A DNA stretch of 46,485 bases, taken from positions 1 to 46,485 of the forward strand of contig CANRKR010000009.1 in the NCBI GenBank assembly GCA_947631275.1, given 5' to 3'. Of this stretch, positions 16,931-26,400 are shown one piece after another. Within the stretch, counting starts at the first letter, position 1. Each line of letters starts with the position of its first letter. The stretch comes from an uncultured Akkermansia sp. (lineage in GTDB: Bacteria; Verrucomicrobiota; Verrucomicrobiia; Verrucomicrobiales; Akkermansiaceae). The notes below the pieces were generated by a model. That model worked only from the letters and a program-made list of their open reading frames with translations, was not told where the DNA came from and did not search any database. The translations under genes were made by a program, and so were the position numbers.

Positions 16931-17959
16931 TCACTCAGCCCAGGAGAGGACGACCTTGCCGGATTTGCCGGAGCGCATGGCTTCGAAGCCTTCACGGAAG
17001 TCGGTGTAGGGGAGGCGATGCGTGATGATCGGGGAGACATCCAAACCGGAGTGCAGCATGGCATCCATTTTCTGCCAGGTGCCGAACATTTCGCGTCCGT
17101 AGATGCCCTTCATTTTGAGCCCTTTCCAGACAAAGGTGTTCCAATCGATACCGGATCCGCCGGGTTGGATGCCGAGCAGGGAAATGTTTGCGCCGTAAGC
17201 GGAATGCTGGATGATGTCTTTGAGGCAAGCCGGGGCGCCGCTCATTTCAAGGCATACGCCGAAGCCCTCCACAATACCCATATCGCTGCGGGCGGCGTCC
17301 AGGCTATCGCCTTGCGCCACATTCACCGTGCGATCCGCTCCCATGATTTTGGCAAGATGGAGACGGTAGTCGCTCAAGTCCGTAATGGTGACGCTTTTCG
17401 CACCGGCTTTCTTGCAGACGGCGGCGGCCATGGAGCCGATGAGACCGGCGCCGGTGATGAGCACATCCTCCCCTACGAGGTCCCAGGAAAGGGCGGTGTG
17501 CGTCGCATTGCCGAGCGGGTCGAGGATGGAAGCGATTTCCATGGGCAGATCCTTGATTCGAATGACGTTGCTTTTCGGGATGGAAAGATATTCAGCAAAG
17601 CAGCCGGGACGATTCACGCCGACCCCTTTTGTATTCGGGCAGAGGTGGAAGTTGCCCTTGCGGCAGTTGTGGCAGTGTCCGCAGACGATGTGACCCTCGC
17701 CTGAGACGACTTCGCCGGGTTTGAATTCTGTGACGGCGGACCCAACCTTTTCAATGATGCCGCAAAACTCGTGCCCCACATGCATGCCGACCGGGATGGT
17801 TTGTTGAGCCCAGGCGTCCCAATTCCAGATGTGGAGATCAGTGCCGCAGATGGCGGTCTTGTAAATCTTGATAAGGACATCATTGGGACCCACTTCGGGC
17901 ATAGGGACATCCCTGAGTTCAAGTCCGCAATCGGCCTTTGTTTTGACGAGAGCTTTCAT
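16931..17959 (-). CDS. tdh: L-threonine 3-dehydrogenase
   Basis: A zinc- and NAD-dependent medium-chain dehydrogenase that oxidises threonine to 2-amino-3-ketobutyrate. The 342 residues align along the whole length with E. coli Tdh. They include [13 protein letters not shown] with catalytic-zinc Cys38, [18 protein letters not shown], the four-cysteine structural zinc lobe, [33 protein letters not shown] and [11 protein letters not shown]. An ATG 12 bases further upstream (17971) lies inside the -10 box, so the start at MKAL is preferred; it also matches the family. The usual partner gene kbl is not adjacent. An isolated HU gene lies upstream behind a strong terminator. Confidence 0.95.
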   Translation of the reverse strand: MKALVKTKADCGLELRDVPMPEVGPNDVLIKIYKTAICGTDLHIWNWDAWAQQTIPVGMHVGHEFCGIIEKVGSAVTEFKPGEVVSGEGHIVCGHCHNCRKGNFHLCPNTKGVGVNRPGCFAEYLSIPKSNVIRIKDLPMEIASILDPLGNATHTALSWDLVGEDVLITGAGLIGSMAAAVCKKAGAKSVTITDLSDYRLHLAKIMGADRTVNVAQGDSLDAARSDMGIVEGFGVCLEMSGAPACLKDIIQHSAYGANISLLGIQPGGSGIDWNTFVWKGLKMKGIYGREMFGTWQKMDAMLHSGLDVSPIITHRLPYTDFREGFEAMRSGKSGKVVLSWAE

Positions 17960-17966
17960 GCGCGGC

Positions 17967-17994
17967 ATCATACGCTGCCCGGTAGAAAAATCAA
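17967..17994 (-). promoter_or_regulatory. promoter of tdh
   Basis: On the - strand: TTGATT (17994-17989), 16-base spacer, TATGAT (17972-17967). The chosen ATG is 7 bases downstream, which implies a leaderless message. Confidence 0.6.
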
Positions 17995-18032
17995 GTCTAA
18001 TCTGCTAAAAATGCATGGTGCGGAAACCGGCA

Positions 18033-18067
18033 AAAAGGCGCCCCGACTTTGAGCCGGGGCGCCTTTT
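18033..18067 (-). terminator. strong terminator of the HU gene
   Basis: A 13-bp perfect stem (18033-18045 with 18055-18067) with a 9-base loop. The GC core is flanked by A4 and T4 on the outside, so it can work in both directions. It begins 25 bases after the HU stop. Confidence 0.85.
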
Positions 18068-18092
18068 GCATTAAAGAATAGAATGGCAGAGA

Positions 18093-18398
18093 TCAGCCCT
18101 TGCTTTTGGCAGCAGCTTCCTTGAGGGTCTTGCCGACCTTGAACTTCACGACCCTGCGGGCAGGGATGGGTACATCCTTGGCAGGATCCTTCGGGTTACG
18201 GCCGACTTTGGCCTTCACTTCCTTAACGGCGAAAGTGCCAAAGTTGCGCAGCACGACGCGGTCTCCCGCGCCCAGTGAAGCCGTGACGATATCGACAGCC
18301 TTCTGGATAACCTCCAGGACGTCGCTCTGAGTAAGACCGCTGTCAAGCTCGACGCAGATCTTGTTGACCAGTTCTCGTTTGGTGATCGTATTAGCCAT
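18093..18398 (-). CDS. HU/IHF-family DNA-binding protein
   Basis: A nucleoid protein of 101 residues that bends DNA as a dimer. It starts MANTITKRELVNKI and shows the family's helical half, then the beta-arm region with GDRVVLRNFGTFAVKEVKAKVGRNPKDP and a Pro-containing arm tip (VPIPARRVVKFKVGKTLK). The frame is open 28 codons further upstream, but that extension covers the promoter and is not family-like, so the ATG at 18398 is chosen. It is monocistronic with its own promoter and a strong terminator. Whether it is HU or a single IHF-type subunit cannot be decided from this sequence alone. Confidence 0.93.
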   Translation of the reverse strand: MANTITKRELVNKICVELDSGLTQSDVLEVIQKAVDIVTASLGAGDRVVLRNFGTFAVKEVKAKVGRNPKDPAKDVPIPARRVVKFKVGKTLKEAAAKSKG

Positions 18399-18431
18399 AA
18401 TGGTGTTGCTTTGGTGAATGAAGCTGTGCGT

Positions 18432-18460
18432 AAGATACACTAAAGAAACGAGTTTGTCAC
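18432..18460 (-). promoter_or_regulatory. promoter of the HU gene
   Basis: On the - strand: GTGACA (18460-18455), 17-base spacer, TATCTT (18437-18432). The ATG is 33 bases after the -10 box. Confidence 0.6.
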
Positions 18461-18534
18461 ACCAAAAATGCATTCCAGTCAATTTTTTTGTGTCAACAAG
18501 CTGTTTTCTGCATGAAAAGACGGAGAATTTTGGA

Positions 18535-18563
18535 TTGACAGACGCTCAGCAAACAGGAGAATG
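18535..18563 (+). promoter_or_regulatory. consensus -35 box and weak -10 for rnhC
   Basis: A perfect TTGACA (18535-18540) has only AGAATG (18558-18563) at 17 bases. Close to the ATG are AGGAGA and AGAGAG, one of the few purine-rich ribosome-site-like stretches in the window. Confidence 0.45.
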
Positions 18564-18571
18564 ATAGAGAG

Positions 18572-19483
18572 ATGGCGGGCTCCTACAGCTTATCAATGAC
18601 GAAGGAAGAGGCGTACTCCCTGCAGCGCAGACTTGCCGGCAGTCCGGATTTCCGCGAGGTTTCGCGACCGTACGCGCTCTTTTGCTACGAGGGCGACGGA
18701 GCGTCGATCGCCTATTACGAGAAGCGCAAACGCCTGGTGCTTCAGGGACGCAGAGCGGAGGAGCTGGGAAACCTGCTGGGGCTGCCGACGGCGGAGCAGC
18801 CGGAGTTGCCGATGAATGCCCCGCTGCAAGAACACCCGGAGGCCAGGCTCCCGCACATCGGGGTGGATGAAAGCGGGAAGGGGGATTATTTTGGTCCGCT
18901 CGTCGTAGCGGGGGTGTATGCAGATACCGCCGGCATGCAGCGTCTTGCGGAACTGGGCTGCCGGGACAGCAAACAAATCCACAGCGAAGGGCAGGTGGCG
19001 CGCATTGCCGCCGACGTGCGGACTCTCCCCGGCGTGGAGGTGGAATTGCTCTGCATCGGTCCCAGGCGTTACAATGAACTTTACAGTCAGATGAGGAATC
19101 TGAATCGCTTGCTGGCATGGGGGCACGCGCGCGTCATCTCCGCCCTGCACGCGAGGGTTCCTTCCTGTGCTCATGCCCTGAGTGATCAATTTGCGTCCAG
19201 CGAATGGGTGCTGCGCCGGGCTCTGGCGGCTACGGAATCGAAGATCCAACTGCACCAGCGTCCACGCGCTGAGGAGGACGTCGTCGTCGCTGCCGCCTCT
19301 ATTATCGCCCGCGCACGCTTTGTGGAGTGGATGAATCAGACAGCCCGGGCAGCGCAATGCGAGCTTCCGCTCGGCTGCGCTCCTCACGTGCTTTCCGCTG
19401 CGCGCACCTTTGTGCAAAAGCATGGGAGGGATCGCCTTCCCGACGTTGCAAAAATGCACTTTAAACTCACAGCCCAGCTCTGA
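18572..19483 (+). CDS. rnhC: ribonuclease HIII
   Basis: Degrades RNA in RNA-DNA hybrids such as R-loops and primers. Residues 1-75 form the N-terminal TBP-like hybrid-binding domain that separates HIII from HII. The catalytic domain starts with GVDESGKGDYFGPLVVAG, where D99 and E100 are the HIII-type acidic pair (HII has two Asp). D132 lies in RDSK and a further Asp in ALSDQF. 303 residues is the usual length. It stands between divergent HU and the convergent uracil-DNA glycosylase gene, with its own -35 element. Confidence 0.92.
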   Translation: MAGSYSLSMTKEEAYSLQRRLAGSPDFREVSRPYALFCYEGDGASIAYYEKRKRLVLQGRRAEELGNLLGLPTAEQPELPMNAPLQEHPEARLPHIGVDESGKGDYFGPLVVAGVYADTAGMQRLAELGCRDSKQIHSEGQVARIAADVRTLPGVEVELLCIGPRRYNELYSQMRNLNRLLAWGHARVISALHARVPSCAHALSDQFASSEWVLRRALAATESKIQLHQRPRAEEDVVVAAASIIARARFVEWMNQTARAAQCELPLGCAPHVLSAARTFVQKHGRDRLPDVAKMHFKLTAQL

Positions 19484-19503
19484 ATTGACTGCTCCTCCGT
19501 CGC

Positions 19504-20256
19504 CTACCTGCCGGGCCAGGGAATCCCGGCGGCGCTGTAGATGTCATAAAGCTGCTGCTTTGGCTTTTCGGGCCAGCATTTGTTGGAGAGGGGGCTGGCA
19601 GGACTGGGGTGCAGGATCGTGCCGAGGACGAAGTTTTTTTCCGGGATGACATCGGCGGCTTTTCGGAGCTGCTCCGTGGCATAGGCGCCTACGCCGATGA
19701 GGCAGGAGGGCTGCAGCGCCCGGATGAGGCGCACGAGATGATGCTGACAGGCAGAGTCGATCTGCTCCGCCTGGGCGCGGGGAAGCTGGGTGGGTGGAAT
19801 GTTCGCCCCGCTCTCGCTCATCCAGATTAACGGGCAGTAGTTTGCCACGTAGGCCTGCGAAAAGAAGTTCTCGGCCGAGCCGTAGAGTTCCTCAAAGAGT
19901 CCCCAGAGACGGCGACCGCTCACCTCTGACCGCGGGCAGGAGAACCCCTGCACGGGGCGTTTGGGGTGCATGGCAGGAGGTTGACCGATGGGGGCGGTGA
20001 TGCCCATCCAGAGGGTGACGGCGGGGATTTCGCCGAAAGGGACGCCGGTCTGCGCCATGCCGAAAGGACCGGGGTTCATGCCGAGGAAGAGCGCCCTCTT
20101 GGTGGTGGAGGCAAAGCGGCGGATATAGGTTTCGTGACCGGCCCGGGCATAGACGAGGGGGTTGTAGGTGAAGGCGACCGGAGGGGCAAAGGAGAGTTGC
20201 TCCATGGCATCGGATAATTCGTCGGCTGCAGCCAGTACCTCATCTGCGGGACTCAT
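19504..20256 (-). CDS. SMUG1-type uracil-DNA glycosylase
   Basis: Removes uracil and oxidised uracil from DNA. The 250 residues match the SMUG1 family (uracil-DNA glycosylase family 3) closely. GMNPGPFGMAQTGVPFGE is the uracil-binding/catalytic loop with N61. HPKRPVQGFSCPRSEVSGRRLWG and the intercalation loop HPSPASPLSNK are present, as in animal SMUG1. The family is sporadic in bacteria, where family 1 Ung or family 4 enzymes are more usual. The start ATG is 6 bases after a good -10 box. It is transcribed divergently from parA; the two -35 boxes are 13 bases apart. Confidence 0.9.
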   Translation of the reverse strand: MSPADEVLAAADELSDAMEQLSFAPPVAFTYNPLVYARAGHETYIRRFASTTKRALFLGMNPGPFGMAQTGVPFGEIPAVTLWMGITAPIGQPPAMHPKRPVQGFSCPRSEVSGRRLWGLFEELYGSAENFFSQAYVANYCPLIWMSESGANIPPTQLPRAQAEQIDSACQHHLVRLIRALQPSCLIGVGAYATEQLRKAADVIPEKNFVLGTILHPSPASPLSNKCWPEKPKQQLYDIYSAAGIPWPGR

Positions 20257-20262
20257 GCGCTC

Positions 20263-20291
20263 ACTCTAACATATTCGGGGGAGAGGTCCAA
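20263..20291 (-). promoter_or_regulatory. promoter of the SMUG1 gene
   Basis: On the - strand: TTGGAC (20291-20286), 17-base spacer, TAGAGT (20268-20263). The ATG follows after 6 bases, predicting a leaderless transcript. Confidence 0.65.
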
Positions 20292-20304
20292 GCAAATTAT
20301 CCGC

Positions 20305-20333
20305 TTGCAACGGCCGATGCGGTCGTGTAGAAT
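20305..20333 (+). promoter_or_regulatory. promoter of parA
   Basis: TTGCAA (20305-20310), 17-base spacer, TAGAAT (20328-20333). The ATG at 20332 lies inside the -10 box; the GTG at 20341 is 7 bases downstream and would be a leaderless start. Confidence 0.6.
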
Positions 20334-20340
20334 GGCGCAC

Positions 20341-21105
20341 GTGAAGGTCATAGCGATTGCGAATCAAAAAGGGGGAGTGGGGAAAACCTCCACCGCAGTG
20401 AATTTGGCGGCGGCTCTTGCCGCCCGCGGCAAAGAGATTCTGCTTATCGATGTCGATTCTCAGGCCAATGCCAGCTCGGCGTTGGGCGTTTTTGTCAATG
20501 GTGACCAGAGTCTCTACAGTGCGCTGCTCGGGCAAAAGAGCGCCGAGGAGTTGATTCTGCCCACGGGGAGACGCCACCTTTCCATTCTTCCGGCGCATAT
20601 GGATATGTCCGGCGTGGAGGTGGAACTGACGCAGGACGGGACACACACGCAATGCGTGCAAGCAGCGCTGGCCGGCCTGCGGGAGGAATCGGCCTTTGAC
20701 TATGTGTTTCTGGATACGCCGCCCTCACTGGGGGTGCTGATGACGGCGTCGCTGTGCGCGGCGGATGAAGTGCTCACGCCGATGCAGTGCGAATACCTGA
20801 GCATGGAGGGACTTTCGAAGATTCTCTTCGTCATGGAGCAGATCCGCGGGGGCGGGGTGAACCCGGATCTGAAGCACGAGGGCATCATCATGACCATGTA
20901 CAACAACACGAATCTGGCTAACCAGGTGATTGATCAGGTGCAGGAAAACCTGCCCAGGCAGCTCTACGAGACGGTCATTCCTCGCTCTGTGCGCGTGGCA
21001 GAGGCTCCCAGCTTTGGCAGAACCGTGCTGGAGCATGATCCGGATGGGGCGGCAGCTTGTGCTTACAGGAATGCCGCGAAGGAATTTTTGCGACGTCACC
21101 GTTGA
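20341..21105 (+). CDS. parA: ParA/Soj-family partition ATPase
   Basis: A deviant-Walker ATPase for chromosome segregation. It opens MKVIAIANQKGGVGKTST, the Walker A with the ParA-type first Lys, then LLIDVDSQANAS (A') and YVFLDTPPSLG (Walker B), and ends with VIPRSVRVAEAPSFG, typical of Soj. I choose GTG at 20341 (254 residues) because the promoter -10 box covers the upstream ATG and because family members begin exactly here; ATG at 20332 is the alternative. parB is not next to it, which is unusual for chromosomal par loci. comF follows after 3 bases as a probable two-gene operon. Confidence 0.93.
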   Translation: MKVIAIANQKGGVGKTSTAVNLAAALAARGKEILLIDVDSQANASSALGVFVNGDQSLYSALLGQKSAEELILPTGRRHLSILPAHMDMSGVEVELTQDGTHTQCVQAALAGLREESAFDYVFLDTPPSLGVLMTASLCAADEVLTPMQCEYLSMEGLSKILFVMEQIRGGGVNPDLKHEGIIMTMYNNTNLANQVIDQVQENLPRQLYETVIPRSVRVAEAPSFGRTVLEHDPDGAAACAYRNAAKEFLRRHR

Positions 21106-21108
21106 GAG

Positions 21109-21840
21109 ATGCTCATCAGCTGGCTTTACCCGCGGTACTGTGAACTTTGCCACAGGCAGGGCGAATCGGATCTGTGTGGGGAGTGCGCAGAGAAGTTGAA
21201 ACGTGTTCCTCTGCCCATTTGTCTGCATTGCGGAAGCCCGGTGGATGGCGGCGAGCCGGATGCGCATTCATGTGCGCGGTGTCGCGGGCGCAGCCTTGCT
21301 TTTGATTTTGCCCGCTCCTGCTGCGCCCGGACAGACCAGTGTCTGCAGCTCATCTATGGGTTGAAGTATCACCGCAGCAACTATTTAGCCAGACCTCTGG
21401 CGGGGCTTCTTTCCCGCCTCTGGGATGAAACGCCGGAGCTTGCCGACGAGGAGAATTGGTGTCTTGTCCCTGTGCCCTCTGAGCGTCGGCACCTGATGGG
21501 ACGAGGTTATAACCAGGCAGAGGAGTTGGCCCGCCTGCTCGGCAAGATGCGCGGACTTCCCATGTGTTCCCCCCTCCGGCGATTGAAAACTGATGCGGAA
21601 AGCCAGACTCATCTCTCGGCCGGGGAACGCAAGCGCAATGCGCTGGCTGCGTATGTCTTACGCTCTTCTTTCGCCACGGGGAAGAAAAAGCTTCCCGCGC
21701 CGTGCGCCGTGATTGTGGATGACGTTTATACCACCGGCGCTACGGCGCATGCCTGTGCCCGTCTGGTCAAGAAACTGCCCGGGGTGCAGCGCGTGGGAGT
21801 GCTCACCGTGATGCGGGCAGGACGCCGCGAGTTTGCCTGA
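21109..21840 (+). CDS. comF: ComF-family phosphoribosyltransferase-like protein
   Basis: A 243-residue ComF family member. The N-terminal region has a zinc-ribbon-like set of cysteines (YCELCHRQ ... CGEC ... CLHCG ... CARCRG). The C-terminal phosphoribosyltransferase fold carries the PRPP-binding motif VIVDDVYTTGATA. LVPVPSERRHLMGRGYNQAEELAR is the classical ComF signature. ComF assists single-stranded DNA handling during natural transformation in competent bacteria, but the family is widespread in bacteria not known to be competent. It sits 3 bases behind parA, so co-expression is likely. It converges with xerD. Confidence 0.92.
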   Translation: MLISWLYPRYCELCHRQGESDLCGECAEKLKRVPLPICLHCGSPVDGGEPDAHSCARCRGRSLAFDFARSCCARTDQCLQLIYGLKYHRSNYLARPLAGLLSRLWDETPELADEENWCLVPVPSERRHLMGRGYNQAEELARLLGKMRGLPMCSPLRRLKTDAESQTHLSAGERKRNALAAYVLRSSFATGKKKLPAPCAVIVDDVYTTGATAHACARLVKKLPGVQRVGVLTVMRAGRREFA

Positions 21841-21861
21841 AGACGAACACTCTTTGTCCGA

Positions 21862-22791
21862 TCAGCATTTTCTGGGTTGAAAGCGGCCGCGCGGGTGGAA
21901 ATCACGGTGAATCTGCACGAGTCGCTTCTGCTCCACATGAGTATAGATCTGCGTGGTGGAGAGGTCTGAGTGCCCAAGCATATCCTGGATGACGCGCAGA
22001 TCTGCGCCGTTTTCCAGCAGATGTGTGGCAAAAGAGTGGCGCAGGATGTGAGGGAAGACGTTTTCACTGATGCCCGCAGAACTTGCCCTTCGTTTGATAA
22101 TCTGGCGAATTCTCTCTCGAGTGAGTTTGCCGCCGAGACGCGAGAGAAACAGTACGCGCGGGTCGCGCACACCTTCCCTCAGAAGCATTCCTCTGGCTTG
22201 CTGACGGTACACTTTTAATGCTTGCGCGGCCTCCCCCCCCAGCGGCACGTAGCGTGTCTTGTCTCCCTTGCCTGTGATGCGCAAAAAACCGTCCTCCCAG
22301 TCAATTTGATCCGGACGCAGGGAAGTGAGTTCGCTGACGCGCAGACCACTCCCATAGAGCATTTCCAGCATCGCGCGGTCTCGTGCGCCGTATGGCAGGT
22401 CGTGCGGATTAATGCTTTCCAAAAGCTGCTGCACAGTTGCGGAGGAAAGCGTTTGCGGCAGAGACATGCCCACTCTGCCTGCTGACACCAGAGAGGCGGG
22501 ATCATCGGGCAGGGCGCCGATCCTCGTGAGGTAGCGCAGAAAAATGCGCAGATGCACCATCATCACACGGCAACTGGAGGAAGCGAGCCCCTCAGCGAGC
22601 AGATCATGATGGTAGTCCACGAGGTCAGACGGCTGAAGCTCTTCGAGACGACGCCGATTTTGTTCCATCCAATGGAAAAAACGGGTGAGACTTTGCCGCA
22701 CAGAGATTCGGTAATTTGTGCTCAGCCCGCGCTCCGCCGCCAGGCAGAGAAGAAAGCGCTCAATCACACCGATTTGTTCCGGGTTGGACAT
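21862..22791 (-). CDS. xerD: XerC/XerD-type tyrosine recombinase
   Basis: A site-specific recombinase that resolves chromosome dimers. 309 residues, standard length. There is an N-terminal SAM-like core-binding domain (about 1-95) and a C-terminal catalytic domain with all catalytic residues visible: R151 in GSGLRVSEL, K175 in TGKGDK, H248 and R251 in HILRH, H274 in MLGHSDL, and nucleophile Y283 in TQIYTH. It is more XerD-like than integrase-like, and there is no phage context. It lies 31 bases after the DUF486 gene on the same strand and may be co-transcribed. XerC versus XerD identity is not certain. Confidence 0.9.
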   Translation of the reverse strand: MSNPEQIGVIERFLLCLAAERGLSTNYRISVRQSLTRFFHWMEQNRRRLEELQPSDLVDYHHDLLAEGLASSSCRVMMVHLRIFLRYLTRIGALPDDPASLVSAGRVGMSLPQTLSSATVQQLLESINPHDLPYGARDRAMLEMLYGSGLRVSELTSLRPDQIDWEDGFLRITGKGDKTRYVPLGGEAAQALKVYRQQARGMLLREGVRDPRVLFLSRLGGKLTRERIRQIIKRRASSAGISENVFPHILRHSFATHLLENGADLRVIQDMLGHSDLSTTQIYTHVEQKRLVQIHRDFHPRGRFQPRKC

Positions 22792-22822
22792 GGCAGGACA
22801 CCGGAGAAAGACAGGGAAGCAT

Positions 22823-23191
22823 TCATGACATGGCGAGAGCTTCCCGGTTCACAAAATAAACAGCTCCGAGAATGCAGAGGAAAGCCCAGAGGTAGTCCCA
22901 TTTCCAATGCTCGCCCATGTAGAAGAGCATGAAAGGTACGAACACACCCAGGGTGATCACTTCCTGCATGATTTTGAGCTGAGCCAGAGATAATCCGGCC
23001 GATCGTCCGATGTGGTTTGCCGGTATCATGAGGCAGTACTCAAAAAAAGCTAACCCCCAGCTCGCGAGAACGAGTTTCCACAAACTCCTGTCAATTGCCT
23101 CGCCCGGCTTACGCAGAAAGCCATACCAGGCGAAAGTCATGACAGTGTTGCTCATCACGAGAAGAACTGCAGTGAAGAATAGACGAGTCAC
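22823..23191 (-). CDS. DUF486 / DMT-superfamily small membrane protein
   Basis: A 122-residue protein with four hydrophobic segments, matching the DUF486 family related to small drug/metabolite transporters. Characteristic are MTFAWYGFL near the start, FEYCLMIPANHIG and LKIMQEVITLGVF in the middle, and W-rich KWDYLWAFLCILGAVYF near the end. Substrate unknown. The start codon is GTG (23189-23191 on the + strand), and a strong promoter lies upstream. It is probably the first gene of a unit with xerD. Confidence 0.85.
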   Translation of the reverse strand: MTRLFFTAVLLVMSNTVMTFAWYGFLRKPGEAIDRSLWKLVLASWGLAFFEYCLMIPANHIGRSAGLSLAQLKIMQEVITLGVFVPFMLFYMGEHWKWDYLWAFLCILGAVYFVNREALAMS

Positions 23192-23214
23192 GGAGAAAGA
23201 AGGAACCGCTCCCC

Positions 23215-23243
23215 ATGGTACCCGATGCCTCTTTCCGTGTCAA
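23215..23243 (-). promoter_or_regulatory. strong promoter of the DUF486-xerD unit
   Basis: On the - strand: consensus TTGACA (23243-23238), 17-base spacer, TACCAT (23220-23215). The leader to the GTG start is about 17 bases. Confidence 0.7.
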
Positions 23244-23348
23244 TACCCCATCCGTGTGTTGCATGCGACTGTGCATTGCAAAATTAAATGCAGCACGACG
23301 CAGGCACGAGGGTTTGCCAAAGAAAATGAAAAAAATGCTTCAAATATC

Positions 23349-23377
23349 TTGAAAAGTGTGCAGAAGTGTGTTAAAGT
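23349..23377 (+). promoter_or_regulatory. promoter of the SNF2-Opp operon
   Basis: TTGAAA (23349-23354), 17-base spacer, TAAAGT (23372-23377), in an AT-rich stretch, followed by a leader of about 48 bases. Confidence 0.6.
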
Positions 23378-23431
23378 GGAAGGAAAAATGGGAAACGGCG
23401 AATCGCGCTTCCCGCATAGAAATCAGATAGA

Positions 23432-26400
23432 ATGCTCAGTTCATCTCTTAATCCGGATCGAGCCACGCTTAATTTCCTGAACGCCTACCCCGAGGATGTG
23501 CGGGAGGAGGGGGAGCATCTTCAGAAGGACGGGGCTGTGACTCAGATCTTCGGGAATCATCTTTTCATTCAGGGGAGAGTGGAAACGAAGGAGGGGAATT
23601 TTCGCACCAGCTTGCGCTTGCAGGGCAATCGTTGGTACGGCTCGTGCAGCTGTGAGGACGAGCGCCTTTCCGGCGTGTGCCTCATCGCTACCATGGTGGA
23701 ACGCATGTACCGCGGAACCAGCATGCCTGAGAGCCCGAATGAGCTCAACGAGGTGCCGCTAACGGATATTTTGGAGGAAAAATTGGGGCGCGATCTGGAT
23801 GCGCCGGAGGAAGATTACGTTGCACGGCTGGAGAAGCGCTATCGTCGTTTTTCCATTGAGCAGGAAATCCATGACCACGACCTGGTGCGTCTCAACCCCC
23901 GATGGGAAATTTCCGGTTACAATGCGCTGGAGCTCTGGCCCACCCCTCCTCACAACATCCTGGAGTTTTGGAATTACATCGCCTACGCTTTCGCTAAGAA
24001 GCGCATCAGCTTCCCCAGCTTTATGAGCGTGGTGACGGATCTTGGCAAGGTGCAGACCAGGATGCGCGAATGGGAACACGAAAAAGAAATAAGCAAGTGG
24101 TACGACCGCATTCGCGGCATCAATGAACGCCCGCCGCAACCTCCGCGTCTCGCGCTCCACTTGCGACTCATTTCAACTATCAACGAAGCTCACTTTGAAT
24201 ACCGCCACGCGGAGCACGATGAGTGGATTCCCATCCGCGACAGAGCAGCGCTTGATGAGCTTGCCGAGCAATTCAAACGCGGGATTTACAAGATGGATCC
24301 CCAGTCGGATATCCTTCTCAACGTACTCATTGATTATTGTGAACGCGAGGGGAGTGCAGTGCTTGATCTCGATAAGGAGGAAGCATGCCGCACGATGAAT
24401 CGACTTTTTCACCAGCCGGCGCTCAAGGGATACTTGCTGAACTTGGATGATTGCTACTTTAAGGTAGTTCGTGAGCCTCTGAAATGGATTTGCATTGACG
24501 ACCCCATTGTGCCGGATTGCTACGGACTGCAGCTTGTGACAGCGGCTGGGGTGCATGTGACCCACTCGGTGCGCCAGTTGCCCGGTTTGGAAGAGCTTTA
24601 TCAGTCCGACGAAACGGTTTTCCCCGGTCCCCCGCGTTGGCTCGAAGGTACGGAGGTGGATCCGCGATATTCCATCCCAAAATCTGTTATTGACAGTCTG
24701 GACGGTGTGGAATTTTTGCGTAAGATCGGCGCCACGCTGCCTCCCAGCATGGAGGAGCGCGTGGTGGATATCGAGATGTTGCCCACTTTCCACATGAAAA
24801 TTGCCGGCGGGCTCACGAGCGCCGATACGGAGCACGTGCTGCTGGAGGTCACTGCACAGGATAAACCGGGTCGTCGGAAGGAGCGCCTGGGGAAGGATGA
24901 CTGGGAGGTGGTGCAGCAGGTACGCGTCAAAGATGGCATTCTGCTGCGTTTCATCCGCGATTTCCTTTATCCCATCCCTTCAATTCTTGAAGAAATGGCC
25001 TTTACTTACGGTCTCTCACGCCGTAAGGAGGATGGCCCGGAGGAGGTGATGGATTCCTCGGACAAACGGGGTTCCGAATTCAAGAGCGTCTTTGAGGAGA
25101 TTGATCGCTGGCTGCGCGATGAAGTGTATGCGCCCGGTGAGAATTCACCGGTCAATGTCTTCAAAACCCGCATCACGAAACAATTTCCGGAAAAGTTTGC
25201 CGAGTGGGTGAAGAGTATCCCGGAAACGATTCAGGTGAAGCTTGATGATAGCCTGCAATCCTTGCTGGCGGATCCTGTTGCTGCGTCGATCCGTTTTGAG
25301 GTGGTGAAGCAGGAAATTGACTGGTTTGACCTGCGCGTCGTTTTCGATGTGGAGGGACTTTCCCTCTCTAAGGAACAGATTCGCGCTCTTGTTGCGGCTC
25401 GCGGTGGCTATGTGCGCATGGATGACGGCCGCTGGATGCGCCTCGAAATTAAGCTGAATGAGGACGAACGTGATGCTGTAACCAAGCTGGGCTTGGATCC
25501 CTACGACCTCTCCGGCGAGACGCACCGTATGCACGCCTTGCAACTCGCTGATCCTCGCGCGGCAGAAGTCTTTGATCCGAAAGCCTGGGCAAAAATTAAG
25601 GAACGTACGGCGGAGATTCAAATTGATGTGCGCCCGGATGTGCCGGACGCTCTGCAGGCGACGCTGCGTCCCTACCAGATTGAAGGGTTCCACTTCCTGG
25701 CTTACCTGGCGGTTAACGGGTTCGGCGGTATCCTGGCCGATGACATGGGTCTTGGCAAGACGATACAGTCTATCACCTATGTCCTTTGGTTGCGTGAGGA
25801 TTTTGCCCGCAGGCATGCCCGTGGCAGGAAGAAAGTGGATATCCCACCGGTGCTCATCGTGTGCCCGAAGTCGGTTCTGGACGTGTGGGCAGGGGAGACG
25901 GAGAAGTTCGCCCCCGGTGTGCGCGTGATGGTGATTCGTAACAAGGACCAGGCGGACGTGGAACACATCCTCAAAAATGTGGATATGGTGGTGATCAACT
26001 ACGCTCAATTGCGCGTATGCGGCGATCAGATCAATTCCATCAAGTGGCTCACGGTTATCCTTGATGAGGGACAGCAGATCAAAAATCCCGACTCGAAAGC
26101 CGCAAAAGCTGCGCGGGAGATTATGGCGTACAACCGACTCGTGCTCTCCGGCACTCCCATCGAAAATCGCCTGCTGGACATGTGGTCCCTCATGGCTTTT
26201 GCGATGCCGGGCGTGCTGGGCAGCCGCGCCTATTTCAAAAAACGGTTTGACAAGCGAAAGGATGCCCAGAGCCAGAGCCGCCTTGCGGCACGTCTCAAAC
26301 CCTTCCTGCTGCGCCGGACCAAACAGCAGGTCGCCAAAGATTTGCCGCCGCGCACCGAGGAAGAGATCTATGCGAAAATGGAGGGCATTCAGCTGCAGCT

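Noticed and set aside
17018..17704. 228-codon open frame on the + strand
   Set aside because: Antisense to tdh; composition mirrors the tdh codons.
17959..17971. Upstream ATG as the tdh start
   Set aside because: It lies inside the -10 box, and the family begins with MKAL four codons later.
18399..18482. 28-codon N-terminal extension of the HU protein
   Set aside because: The extension spans the promoter and does not look like HU; the next ATG gives the normal 101-residue protein.
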